Source of the DNA: Xiphophorus maculatus
Lineage: Eukaryota > Chordata > Actinopteri > Cyprinodontiformes > Poeciliidae
Direction of reading: 5' to 3'
DNA length: 64,000 nt
NCBI RefSeq assembly: GCF_002775205.1
Contig: NC_036446.1
Span: forward strand, 12,648,565 to 12,712,564
The notes beneath the pieces are model-generated. The model was not told the DNA's origin, did no database searches, and saw only the letters and a list, made by a program, of their open reading frames with translations. The position numbers and the translations under genes are program-made. Shown piece after piece: positions 11,118-22,133 of the stretch. The stretch's first letter is position 1; each line of letters begins with the position of its first letter.

Positions 11118-12496
11118 ATGTTCCTCTTCACTTTGGTGCTGATGGTGCTGTTTCTACCGGAAGGCAAGTTTTTGATTACGATTAATATTATCCTAACATT
11201 GCATTATTTAGTGTGATTTCATTATATTTAGATTTTCTCCCATTAAAAATTACAATAATAATCTCTTTTCTACTTTTCTTGTTAAACCTTTCAAACTTTT
11301 TCTTTCCTCTCTCTATTTTGTGCTGATGTGATTCAGCCATTTTGTCTTGGTTAAGAAAAGGATTTGGCATTTTGAAATAATTCTATATAATAGTTTCCTT
11401 CATACTTTTGTTGACAATAAATGTTCATTTTCTCCTTGTTTTAATTAGCTGACAACCTGAAATGTAAATGTGAACCTAGCCGCTACGGAACATGCGCTAA
11501 GGAAACAACTGAATGTTCCTCAGAGGACGATAGTTGTTCAGTAAGAACACAAGTCTATTATTTAGGTACGTATTTGTGAGGTTTCCTGTTGATGATTCTT
11601 AGTTTGGGAACTCATCAGTTTAAAATTGGTGTTCTTTAATTACAGGTGGTGCAAAGTCTGAGCACAATTCCAAAGGTTGCATTACGTCTGATCTGTGTCT
11701 TAATTACTCTATCAGCTATGGAGCTTACAGAATTGTACAAAACACCAAGTGCTGCAGTGAAGATCTCTGCAACGCCCAGATTAACTACACAAAACCTGGT
11801 AATTAATTCATTGATTATGTTTTTCAATACTTTGTACAATTTGAATTTGCAGTGCTCACAAACGTTTTTTAACTAACTATAGATTTGGATTAAAAAACAG
11901 AATACACGTAGTTTTGTAATTCCAGCTTCATATACATGTTTTAGAAGAAACAAGTTGGTGACAAAAAATTAAAGCTTTTAAGAAAAAATTATAATAATTC
12001 TTAATTTCTTTTAAACTGAATAACTATCTCTGTATTTTAGTCTCCACTCCAAATAGAAAAAAGTGCTTCAACTGTGATGAAGAAAACTGCATGAAAACCC
12101 TTAAATGTGCAGGGGATGAAAACTACTGCATTAATGTAACAGGTAAGAGGCCAACATGTTTGCATGCTTCATATTTATCATCACAAGAACATTAAGACCA
12201 GATCCAAATGTGTTACTTGCATCATAACTATTTTCATTTTCACAGGATATACACAAGGAGAACGTTTCATGATGAAGGGATGTGCCTCTGAGTTGGTGTG
12301 CTCAGATCATTTTTCTTCAGTGATGAGTCAGTTTACTACACGGCCCCCTGGAGCAAAGGTTAGCTGCTGCCGGGGCAACTACTGCAACAGCGCTAGCAGC
12401 ACCATCAGCCCAGGAAGCAAAAGCAGCGCCAGCAGCACCAGTCCCACCCTGCTGCTCCTGTTGGTGCCTCTGTTGTTTTCTATCTTATTTTCTTAG
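11118..12496 (+). CDS. LU3: two-domain Ly6/uPAR GPI-type surface protein (gamma type)
   Basis: Exons 11118-11163, 11449-11565, 11646-11798, 12041-12142 and 12246-12496 give 222 residues with the LU2 architecture and the same GC donor after exon 1. A probable untranslated exon ends at 10665. The mature protein differs from LU2 at roughly 30 positions, for example EPSRYGTC for EPGQYGTC, SSEDDSCSV for PSKYDCCSV, and SEHNSKGCITSDLCLN for SKRNSKDCIMSELCVN. The extra cysteine of LU2's first domain is serine here, leaving 10 cysteines. Exon 4 gains a sequon (NVT). Introns differ from those of LU2 by only a few bases. Reading frame and splice sites are intact. Confidence 0.88.
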
Positions 12497-14367
12497 CTCA
12501 CAGAAGCTACTGAATTGCTGCCATGTTTTCTTTTTAATCACAATTCATTTTATAAACCTGTTCTTTTTATTTGATTCTATAGCTTGGTTAGCTAAGCAGC
12601 ATGTTATAATCAACAACATCCTCTATACTTTGTTGTTCTATACTAAAATAATCTTCCTCAATAAACACAATTTTTTTTAATTCTGGGTCCAGTACCGATC
12701 TGATTCTAAATGTTTAGTTTTGAAAAGATAAAATGATTTGAAGTTACAGATGTGGAATAAACATGTTTCATTTTCTTTGATTTAAAACTTGTTTTAATCA
12801 AAGTTAAAAGCTTTCAGAGCCCAAGATTGTAGAGTTTGAATGGAAAACTAACCAACATGAATGTAAAATTCAACCTGGAGAGACTCAGAGAGAAAGTAGC
12901 TGTCTTACTTTCTTAGCTGATAGAAATAATTGCATTGCTACCAGGTTTTCTTTTTATGCATAATTCATTTAATAAATCTGTTTTTTTCTTTTCATTGATT
13001 CTCTATAAATTCACTAAGATAAGACCAAGCAAAATTCTGTAAACATCCTCAATACTTCACTGCTGTTGTTCTTTAAAAACAATTTTTGCTGAATAAATGC
13101 ATTAAAAAATAATTCTGTGTACTTTTCTGATTCTAAATGTTTATTTTTGAAACTGATGCAACTGAGGAAGATTGACTGAAATGATTTAAACACATGAACT
13201 GAAAGGCTGGGGGTAAAAGGAGAGAGGGAATAAAATTAGGTGTGAGTGAAGGATTTTTTTAAGATAACTGAATGGCTGTTGCCACATGAATAATTTGCTT
13301 TGTCAAAAAAATGCGTCCCTCCTCAAACATGAAGAAATAAAGAGTTAAGAGTGAAATAGCTTTTTCTACATAATCACCTGTTCTCTGAGCTAAAGGTATG
13401 AGTTTCATACCAACAGGACAATATTTGGGGAATATCGTCCAGCTTTAACCTTTTACAATCTAAAATTCTCACCACTTTCAAATACATAATGTTTTACATT
13501 TACTCAATTTAAATAGATTAATTTATCAAACATGTCTTATCCAAATGTTCAGAGGATCTTTGGACACTAATCCTGTCATTAGTGCATAAGTCCTCTATTT
13601 GTGCCAGACATAATCTAATTCAATGCAAACTTGTTTATTGCACTTATTATATAAACACGTCTGGCCAAGTTTTACACCAACGTTTCTCCTGCCTGTGATA
13701 GAGGCCAACATTCTCCAGGCAAGTTGATCCACACTATCTGGCTTTGTCCTCAGCTTATTGGTCCAAAGCTTCTGATGATGCACATTTATTTAATTTTGAA
13801 GCATTTTATGTTAAAATGTGTAAAAACTATTATCATTTTCTGTTTGATCTCTTTAATTAAACAGAATATTGAATAACTTGCTGTTTCTATACGTTTTGGT
13901 TAATTCAAGGTTCAAACTACTAACCTTGAGCTATCAAGGGTAGTAGTTTGTTATAAGCAACCAGACTACATGGCAAGATGTAATCATGGAACTCTGCTAA
14001 TAAATATTCAAACTATATCAGTTTTTCCTGTAAAATCAGATCGTTTTGTTTTTTGGGGATCAAACAGATTATTTGTGCTTAAAGTCACAAATGTCTTGAA
14101 ATGGCTCTTGGCTCACACCTCTGCTTTATTCTCTAACTGCAGCAAAGTGCTGGAAACTGGTTTCACTGGACACAAGATTTCCTCTTCTGCAAGACTAAAG
14201 GACCAACAATGAATCATGTTCATTTAAAAATCTGTGAGCTGTAATCATCAGTCTTTAAAATTAAAGCATAAAATGCACTGTGATGAACCTTGGTGTAAAT
14301 TCAAACTGGAAGATGCTTTTCTTTTCATCTGCTCAGTCAATCACCTCATCATGCGCCTCCTTCCCAT

Positions 14368-14447
14368 CTACGCCGATCTCGTCTGGGTCGGGCCTGGTTA
14401 ATACTTGAATGGGAGACTGCCTGGGAATACCAGGTGCTGGAAGCTTT
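14368..14447 (+). pseudogene. 5S rRNA pseudogene, unit 3
   Basis: Same truncated 5S copy with the same internal deletion. Confidence 0.85.
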
Positions 14448-14460
14448 TACTGGCTCTTTT

Positions 14461-14775
14461 ACTAAAATGTGAAAGATGATACTAAAGCAAAAATGTATCA
14501 CAGCAGAGGTAAGAATACATGTAGAAGTGGTCAGTGGTGAGTTAAACAGTGTGAAAATGCAAAAGTCTTTAGTGCCCCCTGGTGGTGACAAAAGCACCTG
14601 ATATAGTAATACCAGGTGCGGTAAGATGTAGCCACCACCAGGGGGCACTAACAACTCTTTAACTCCACATTTTCACACTTTATAAATTCGGCACAGATCA
14701 AAAACCTCTGCGTTTATTCATACCTCTGACACATGTTGCTTCAATGTTATCTTTCACAAAATATATTTTTGCTAA
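14461..14775. repeat. Foldback repeat with paired CTCF-like motifs, unit 3
   Basis: Same foldback. Both motifs carry the intact core (TGCCCCCTGGTGG on the left, CCACCAGGGGGCA on the right). Confidence 0.7.
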
Positions 14776-15334
14776 TAAACATTTAGAATCAGATTTTTTT
14801 ATATATTTTGGTCTTTGTTTACTAAATTTATAGAGAATCAGCTCAACGAAAAAGAGCAGACTTATTAAATGAAATATGCTTAAACATAAAACATGGCAGC
14901 AATGCTGTTGTTTCTATAAGCTACGAACATGAGACAGAAAATAACAGTGACAGCAACAGGACCAGCAGGGGGCGTACTGGCACTGCTGGTCCTGTTGCAG
15001 TAGTCGCCCTGGCAACAGCTAAACTGTTCTGCATCTAATACACATGTGTCAAACTCAAGGCCCGCGGGCCACATGTGGCCCGCTACGTCATTGTATGTGG
15101 CCCTCTCCCCCCACCACCGTTTTACAACCCCATTGATTGACTTAAAATAGGTTTTGAGCTAGAATTGACTACAAACTACATCTCCCATAATGCCTTCCGA
15201 TGGTTACCAGCCAACATTACGGCTTCTCGCCACTAGAGTGCAACAGAGTCACCTCAAGCTGATTATTTATTTTCCCAGCGAATAAAACATCGACAAGCTA
15301 ACAAGCTGAAGAGCGAAGTTCCCGTGATGTTTCA

Positions 15335-15630
15335 ATCGAGGACTTTTACCGTCTCCTGCCCCCTGATTTGATGCCGCAGCTTCGACTCCATGCAGCTCGT
15401 GTGTTTTGTCCATGTTTGGAAGCACCTATCTGTGCGAACAGATGTTTTCAATAATGAATTTAATCAAGACCAAGACCAGATCGCGCATTACTGACGAAAA
15501 CCTACATGCCGTTTTGCGGATCGCCACAGCACAAGAACTAAAACCAGACATGACAACTGACCAGGGGAAAACGGTGCCAGACATCCGGCCAGAAAACATT
15601 GGTAAGCACAAACAAACTAAATTTAAATAG
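15335..15630 (+). pseudogene. hAT transposase C-terminal fragment
   Basis: The 15406-15630 frame begins [15 protein letters not shown] and contains [20 protein letters not shown], the hATC dimerisation segment common to Charlie-type and GTF2IRD2/ZBED-like proteins. Just upstream another frame reads [20 protein letters not shown], the expected preceding residues, so a frameshift lies between them at about 15400. The BED finger and most of the catalytic RNase H-like domain are absent. No function expected. Confidence 0.85.
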
Positions 15631-15666
15631 AATTAATGTAAAACCAAAACTCAGTATACTGGAATA

Positions 15667-16805
15667 TAGTGATGGTGAGATGAAGCCTCATGAGGCATTG
15701 AACCACTTGAGCCAACTGGTTCGAGAAAGGGTTCATTTCTTGAGGCTTCATGTGCACACGAAACCACCTACTGGCCAGGTGTATAATCACAGCCAGCTGT
15801 ATCTTAACACGTGTGATCCATTGAATTTTTGTCTGTTATGGCTCTTGGGAATGACTTCACAAAAGGTGTAGGACGAAATCATTTGTCTACATAAATTATG
15901 TATACACATATGTGTATAATAAAATATTGTTTGAATGTATCCTCTGTGTGTAATTATTCCCAAAATAGTCATGTGTCATGTGATGTGGCATGTTGTGTAA
16001 TAAAGTTTTTCTGTGACTCTAGAAAAATGGCCTGGGCTTAATCAGGCAGAGGACAGTGAAAGTGCTTGTGGAACTAGGGAGGGGTAGTGAATAGGCTAAT
16101 GCTTGTGTAACTTGGATGATTTCATGCATTTTTATTAAGAAACAACAATTTCTCCACAGATTTTGGTTTCAAACGACTTCTCTTTTTTGACACTACATGG
16201 ATGAGGTGTTATTATTGTACCCCAACTCCTTGGAGCACAATAAACACCTCACCTTTACAGAAAATAAGAAACAGTGAAAAATACAGTTCCTCATAAGCAA
16301 ACCTAATGCATCTGCAAATGTTCAGTTCACCTTACCTTGTTAGGGCTTATCAAATCAAAATGTTCCCACATAGGGGAAATCCTCCTCTTTCTCGCCGGCT
16401 CCATCCTACTCCTATCCTGTCCTCCTGCTCCTAAATCTCCTATCTACCTATCTATCTCTCTCCTAAACTCTCCAAACACCAAACTAACTGTCTCAAACTA
16501 AATAACCACTATCCAAACTCTGCTATCCAAACTATCAAAACTCTATCCACTCTCTCAACTGACCGCAACTCGCCTACAACAACCCACATTTTGAATGGAG
16601 CCTGTGGGGTTTCTAAAGCTGTCAAAACCCGCGCCAACATCTGAGCCACTTCCCGAAGCAGTCACGTGGTACAGCCGGGCAGCGAGGCTTCGGACGTCAT
16701 CGTTTTCGGCTCCTCCCCTAAATGAAGCAAGCCTCGATACGCGCTTTACGGAAACGCCCCCTCCATTACTCGACACACGCCTCGGCACATCACGTAACAT
16801 CACTA
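15667..16805. mobile_element. Non-autonomous hAT-type element nested in the larger hAT
   Basis: Ends TAGTGATG and CATCACTA are perfect inverted repeats fitting the YARNG hAT end rule. The flanking 8-bp duplication CTGGAATA is exact (15659-15666 and 16806-16813). Both ends carry a motif around AAGCCTC (about 15680 and 16728). The inside has a CTAT-rich microsatellite near 16441 and no convincing transposase. Confidence 0.85.
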
Positions 16806-17341
16806 CTGGAATATGTTTAATAGTTTATTGATTTTGCTTGTGTTTTGTTTTGTGTTTATTTACAGAACACAACACAATAGGATGTGTGTGAGTTGGTGAC
16901 AGGGTGAAAAGGATCAGCTTTGTGTTCAAGGACAGGCAGCATCACCTCATTGTTTTGTTCTTATGTGAAATACATGTTCGTTGTGTAATAAATAACGAAA
17001 AAGTTTTGTGAATGAAGTTGAGAGTTAATATCGAAACTTGTTTTTAGTCTTTGTCTGCTTATCTTTAAAGCAGACAAAGATTAATTTTCCCAGCGAATAA
17101 AACTGAAACATCGACAAGCTAACAAGCTAAAGGGCGAAGTTTAGCTGAGCAGTTTAAAAATACTGAGCATATTTTTAAAGTGCTCAGTTTAAAAATATTG
17201 TAATTTTTAAACTAAGCAGTAATTTTACATCCATGCAAACTCAAATGTAATATTTAAAACTTGAATACATAAAATCAGTTATTTAACAATATGAGGTGTT
17301 GTTTAATTTATTTTTAACATTGTATTTTCATACATTTATGC

Positions 17342-17551
17342 TAGGGTTGCCCAAGTCTAGTTTTCCAGACCTATCACTCTGCAACTTTAGATGCGTTCTT
17401 TCTCTAACGCACCTGGATCATTGACTCATTCATAGGGCTCTACAGAACTGAGTTGCTGCTAATGAGGGAAGTCAACTTTTTGTCCGGCAAATGTTTTAGC
17501 AGGGACGCATCTAAAAGTTGCAGTCTGGAGGACTGCACTTGGGCATTCCTG
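17342..17551. mobile_element. Small hAT MITE nested in the larger hAT
   Basis: About 210 bp with inverted ends near TAGGGTTGCCCAAGTCTAGT and, on the other strand, CAGGAATGCCCAAGTGCAGT. Flanking 8-mers ATTTATGC and ATTTATAC differ at one base. Such MITEs are common in teleosts. Confidence 0.75.
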
Positions 17552-18659
17552 ATTTATACCGTCAATGTCGCCCGTTGAGGGTGGCCAATATGCTGAAGTG
17601 GCCCTTGGTGAAATTGAGTTTGACACCCCTGATCTAATAGATCCATCTCCTGCTGCATTCACTGTGAAGATGAAAATAAAGTTATGTTGTCAGTAACATG
17701 TTTGTTTCTGGTCTTAGCAGGATAAATACTCATTATGTAAAAACATGATATTCTCTTTCCTGATACTGTGATGCAGGAGTTTTCATTCCCTTCACAGTTG
17801 AGGGATTTCATGCAGTTTTCTCCTTCACAGCTGAAGAACTTTTTTCCATTTGGGTTGAACTTCTAGTCTAAAGAACTGCAGAATCATAACATTTTTTTCT
17901 TCAAAGCTCTCACTTTTTTTTATTGTCACCAGCTCCTTTCACCCAAAATATCTGCATAGGTATGGAGCTAAATTGGGACCACAAAGGTTCTTCAGAAGAA
18001 AAAAAAAATGAAACTGGGAAAAACGTTTGAAATTAAAAAATAGCATTTGAAACTAAGAACATGTTCAAAACTACTTTTTAGATTTAAGATATTTTTGAGC
18101 TTCAGATATGTCCATTTTTTCAGATTCAAACTTCTGGCCCTGTTTTGGCCTGGGTGGCTGGACCTCGGATGACAAGGACATGGACTCATGACTGACAGCT
18201 GGACAACTGCAGTCATTGTGTTTGAATCTGTAAAAAATAATAATAATAAATCTCTGGAATCAAAAAAACCTTTAAATCTGAAAAGTAGTTTGGAGTATTT
18301 CTGTCAGGTTCAAATCTTTTTCTCCTATTGAACAAACTTTATGGCCCCAATTTAACTTCAAATTAGAATCACGTGGATGCTAACAGTGGAGCATAGCTTA
18401 TGATTTTGAAGCTTACGAAGACTAGTGAGATTTGTTGAGTATCAGTGACGTTAACGTCTGATGAACACGGCCTTTAAGATTCAGGTCACATTTGAAAAGA
18501 TCGGATACGAATCAAATACACAAGTTGCCTGGGTCGCTTTCGAAAAAATGCGACCTGTATTCAGACTATCAGCTATAGGTCGCATTACAGCAAAAAACAA
18601 AAAACAGGAAGTGGAAACTGCAGTGCTTATGATAAGCGTAATATGCTTCACTTAGCTCC

Positions 18660-19707
18660 TGTTAAGGAATCATGGCTATTTTTGATGGTTTAATATAGTT
18701 AAGCTAATGCCATGTGCGTATAAGTAGACCAACATTCCATTTGGACAAAAGCAGATGCAAGGCAGGAGTTCACAGATAAACATTCTTTTGGCAAGGCTGT
18801 AATTTAGACCAGCCATAAAACACAAAGCTCTTGAAAGGTTTTAAATTAGGAGGCCATAAAGAATATCTTCCCCGGCTCGCAGGTCAGAGGTCGGGGGTTT
18901 CTCAGGAGCTCAGAGTTGCATCTGGAGTTGACCACAACTTAGGAATCTTGGAAAACACTTAGTTTAATTTCTGATATACCTTTTAATATTAATAGCAATA
19001 GTGTGTTAGATTAAAATATATTACCCAAGTTACAAGTACTAATCTAGTTAAATTAAATGTATTTGAAAATGTACTAACTATGACAATATCGGAAACCAAA
19101 AGGGAATGGTTTGAATGTTATGTTTTACAGGATGAAAAAGACTTCTATCTCATTATTGTTTGTGATAAGGTAAAGATTCAAATCTTTGGAGAAGCTGACT
19201 GCAGAGGAGCAAGATAGGTTTTGTGAAAATAACTTATAATTTTAATAACTAAAATGACTCTTGATATTTGTCATTAAAACTCAGGGGAAGGTCTAAGTAT
19301 TTGCCAAGGTAGCTCTTGGTTGGTCAAAACAGAGGTACGCCCTATTTGCATATATTAACAAAGAGAAACGCCTTCACTAGAAAAGGGAATGCTCAGTAAT
19401 AAGAATTCAGACAACTGCCCTGTTTTGCTTTTAAGCATCAGCTGTCTCCAAAAGCGCTTTTGTTCTTTTTCTTTTAATTCTTTTGTCTCAGGTAAAGAAT
19501 GTACTTCTGTGTACTCTGAAGTTTTCTTGTTAAATTCATACGGTGTTTTCTATTGAATTAAACTCTGCATTTCTGTGACATCATTGTGCCTCGCCGTCTC
19601 CTTGCCAGCCGTGACGACATCCGCTCGCGACCCGGCGAACAGGAGGGAAAGCAGAGCCATGCTGTTTCCAAAACTTAAGCTAACCAAATAACTTTCCTTC
19701 CTTAATA
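18660..19707. mobile_element. Solo LTR of an endogenous retrovirus-like element, in unit 4
   Basis: A 1048-bp insertion absent from the other six units interrupts a sequence that reads CTTAGCTCCTTGATATG elsewhere. It is flanked by CTCC on both sides and bounded by TGTTAAGGAA and TTCCTTAATA, close to the inverted TG…CA ends of LTRs. An ATTAAA signal lies near 19557, followed by a GC-rich stretch like an R-U5 region. No internal coding region remains, so it is a lone LTR fossil, younger than the array units around it. Retroviral class is uncertain. Confidence 0.7.
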
Positions 19708-20754
19708 CTCCTTGATATGAAAAATAGGAAGTTGAATTTTGGGTTTAAATTCAAGTTCCTATCGCTATGCAAACCCTCCACACCTTCTGACCTCCTGTAT
19801 GCAAAAATCTACATATAATTGCTTTGAATTATACTATTATACTCAATAGCAATCATTGCATGTACACATGCACATAATCACACAAAGAACCGTTGTTCAC
19901 TTGGAGTTTTCAGGATTTCAACCGGTGATTGTTTTAACTGCAGTTAAATATGAACAAACTGTCTTCAAAAACTCAATAAAGTTCACAGTTTCCTAACGTT
20001 GAAGTCCAGAATGAACGTGTTCAAAGCATCCAAGTTTATAGAAAGCCATCAAGCTCACATATACATAAAATATGACTTTTAGCACCTAAACAGCTCTTTA
20101 TCTGTGAGCGGCACATGTGGTTTTTGTGTTCAACGTCTGCAGGCTGTTCTTGAGAAAACATCTCAACTCATTATCGTTTCTTCCCGTGTGAAGAACTACA
20201 GCTAAGCTCCCTCAGCACATTCAGGCTAGCTTGGCTCCGCTTAACCGATCCTAGGAAGACGCCGCTGACCGCAGTACCAGGACAGGCCTGCGCTGTGCTC
20301 GGTAAGTGCTTGGAAAGAAACATTTCTTCAGTTAAACAGGCGTTTGAAGCAGCTACCGCGTAAAGGCGGGCTGCTTTTATAGCTACTTTGTTTTAATTAA
20401 CGGAGCAACTAGCATTTGTGTTGGCTAAGCTAACGCGTTAAGGCGGGCTTGGGCACTTTTAATATTTTTTGCTGCAATAATTAAATACTCAGACTTATAA
20501 AAAACAATCTAGACAAACATCAAGGATTTTACCAGATAATTATTTTTTTGAGAAGAGCTCATATCATACAGCATTTTCCTTGTATTCAATTAGAGCGCTG
20601 TGATTGGATAAAAAAAATGGCCTGTTTTTCATTGTGCTTCTTTTTGCATCCACTACAAATCTGCCAGTCACAAACAGGAGGATCTGCTTATTTAGGCGAG
20701 GTGTAAAACTGGGAGTAGATCCCCTCCAAGGAAATCCTGTGATCCACCAGCAAA

Positions 20755-22133
20755 ATGTTCCTCTTCACTTTGGTGCTGATGGTGCTGTTTCTACCGGAAG
20801 GCAAGTTTTTGATTACGATTAATATTATCCTAACATTGCATTATTTAGTGTGATTTCATTATATTTAGATTTTCTCCCATTAAAAATTACAATAATAATC
20901 TCTTTTCTACTTTTCTTGTTAAACTTTCAAACTTTTTCTTTCCCCTCTCTATTTTGTGCTGATGTGATTCAGCCATTTTGTCTTGGTTAAGAAAAGGATT
21001 TTGGCATTTAGAAATAATTTTATATAATAGTTTCCTTCATACTTTTGTTGACAATAATTGTTCATTTTCTCTTTGTTTTAATTAGCTGACAACCTGAAAT
21101 GTAAATGTGAACCTGGCCAATATGGAACTTGCGCTAAGGAAATAACTGAATGTCCCTCAAAGTACGATTGTTGTTCAGTAACATCACAACTCTATTATTT
21201 AGGTACGTATTTGTGAGGTTTCCTGTTGATGATTCTTAGTTTGGGAACTCATCAGTTTAAAATTTGTGTTCTTTAATTACAGGTGGTGCAAAGTCTGAGC
21301 GGAACTCCAAAGATTGCTTTATGTTTGATCTGTGTCTTAATTACTCTATCAGCTATGGAGCTTACAGAATTGTACAAAACAGCAAGTGCTGCAGTGAAGA
21401 TCTCTGCAACGCCCAGATTAACTACACAAAACTTGGTAATTAATTCATTGATTATGTTTTTCAATACTTTGCACAATTTGAATTTGCAGTGCTCACAAAC
21501 GTTTTTTAACTAACTATAGATTTGGATTAAAAAACAGAATACACTTAGTTTTGTAATTCCAGCTTCATATACATGTTTTAGAAGAAACAAGTTGGTGACA
21601 AAAAATTAAAGCTTTTAAGAAAAAATTATAATAATTCTTAATTTCTTTTAAACTGAATAACTATCTCTGTATTTTAGTCTCCACTCCAAATAGAAAAAAG
21701 TGCTTCAACTGTGATGAAGAAAACTGCATGAAAACCCTTAAATGTGCAGGGGATGAAAACTACTGCATTGATGTAACAGGTAAGAGGCCAACATTTTTGC
21801 ATGCTTCATATTTATCATCACAAGAACATTAAGACCAGATACAAATGTGTTTATGACATCATAACTATTTTCATTTTCACAGGATATACACAAGGAGAAC
21901 GTTTCATGATGAAGGGATGTGCCTCTGAGTTGGTGTGCTCAGATCATTTTTCTTTAGTGGTGAGTCAGTTTACTACACGGCCCCCTGTAGCAAAGGTTAG
22001 CTGCTGCCGGGGCAACTACTGCAACAGCGCTAGCAGCACCATCAGCCCAGAAAGGAAAAGCAGCGCCAGCAGCACCAGTCCCACCCTGCTGCTCCTGTTG
22101 GTGCCTCTGTTGTTTTCTAACTTATTTTCTTAG
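20755..22133 (+). CDS. LU4: two-domain Ly6/uPAR GPI-type surface protein (alpha type)
   Basis: Exons 20755-20800, 21086-21202, 21283-21435, 21678-21779 and 21883-22133 give an intact 222-residue frame. A probable untranslated exon ends at 20301. Exon 2 encodes the same protein as in LU2. Exon 3 is its own version (SERNSKDCFMFDLCLN, and QNSKCC for QNTKCC). Exon 4 is close to gamma (AGDENYCIDVT). Exon 5 matches LU1 (ELVCSDHFSLVVSQFTTRPP, SPERKSS). The gene is therefore an exon mosaic relative to the beta and gamma types. The solo LTR of unit 4 lies about 1 kb upstream of the start-codon exon (18660-19707), before the presumed untranslated exon, so it could affect this gene's promoter; that is inference. 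Confidence 0.88.

Larger units (their letters stand above)
15041..17631. mobile_element. hAT (Charlie-like) DNA transposon with nested insertions, in unit 3
   Basis: The right end AGTTTGACACCCCTG is the inverted form of the left end CACATGTGTCAAACT with three mismatches. The element is flanked by an exact 8-bp duplication, ATCTAATA, at 15033-15040 and 17632-17639; the other units have a single ATCTAATA at this place. Only a C-terminal transposase fragment is left, so it is not autonomous. Two other hAT-type elements sit inside it. A stretch starting TTTTCCCAGCGAATAAAAC occurs twice (about 15269 and 17089), marking an internal duplication or rearrangement. Confidence 0.92.
14880..17867 (-). 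pseudogene. Inverted LU second-domain pseudogene, unit 3, split by a hAT element
   Basis: The relic exon 5 (14880-15040 and 17632 onward) is interrupted by the hAT element 15041-17631. Relic exon 4 ends at 17867. Removing the element and one 8-bp duplication restores the sequence seen in the other units. Confidence 0.75.

Noticed and set aside
13970-14212. 80-codon frame present in units 3 and 6 only
   Set aside because: Open only because of one small indel; no codon conservation or domain, and closed in the other units.
16555-16831. Overlapping frames of 78-82 codons on both strands inside the nested hAT-type element
   Set aside because: No similarity to transposase or host proteins; they reflect GC-rich element sequence.
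18660-19707. hAT or Tc1 origin for the 1-kb insertion in unit 4
   Set aside because: Flanking duplication is only CTCC, no TA duplication or YARNG ends, and the layout fits a lone LTR better.
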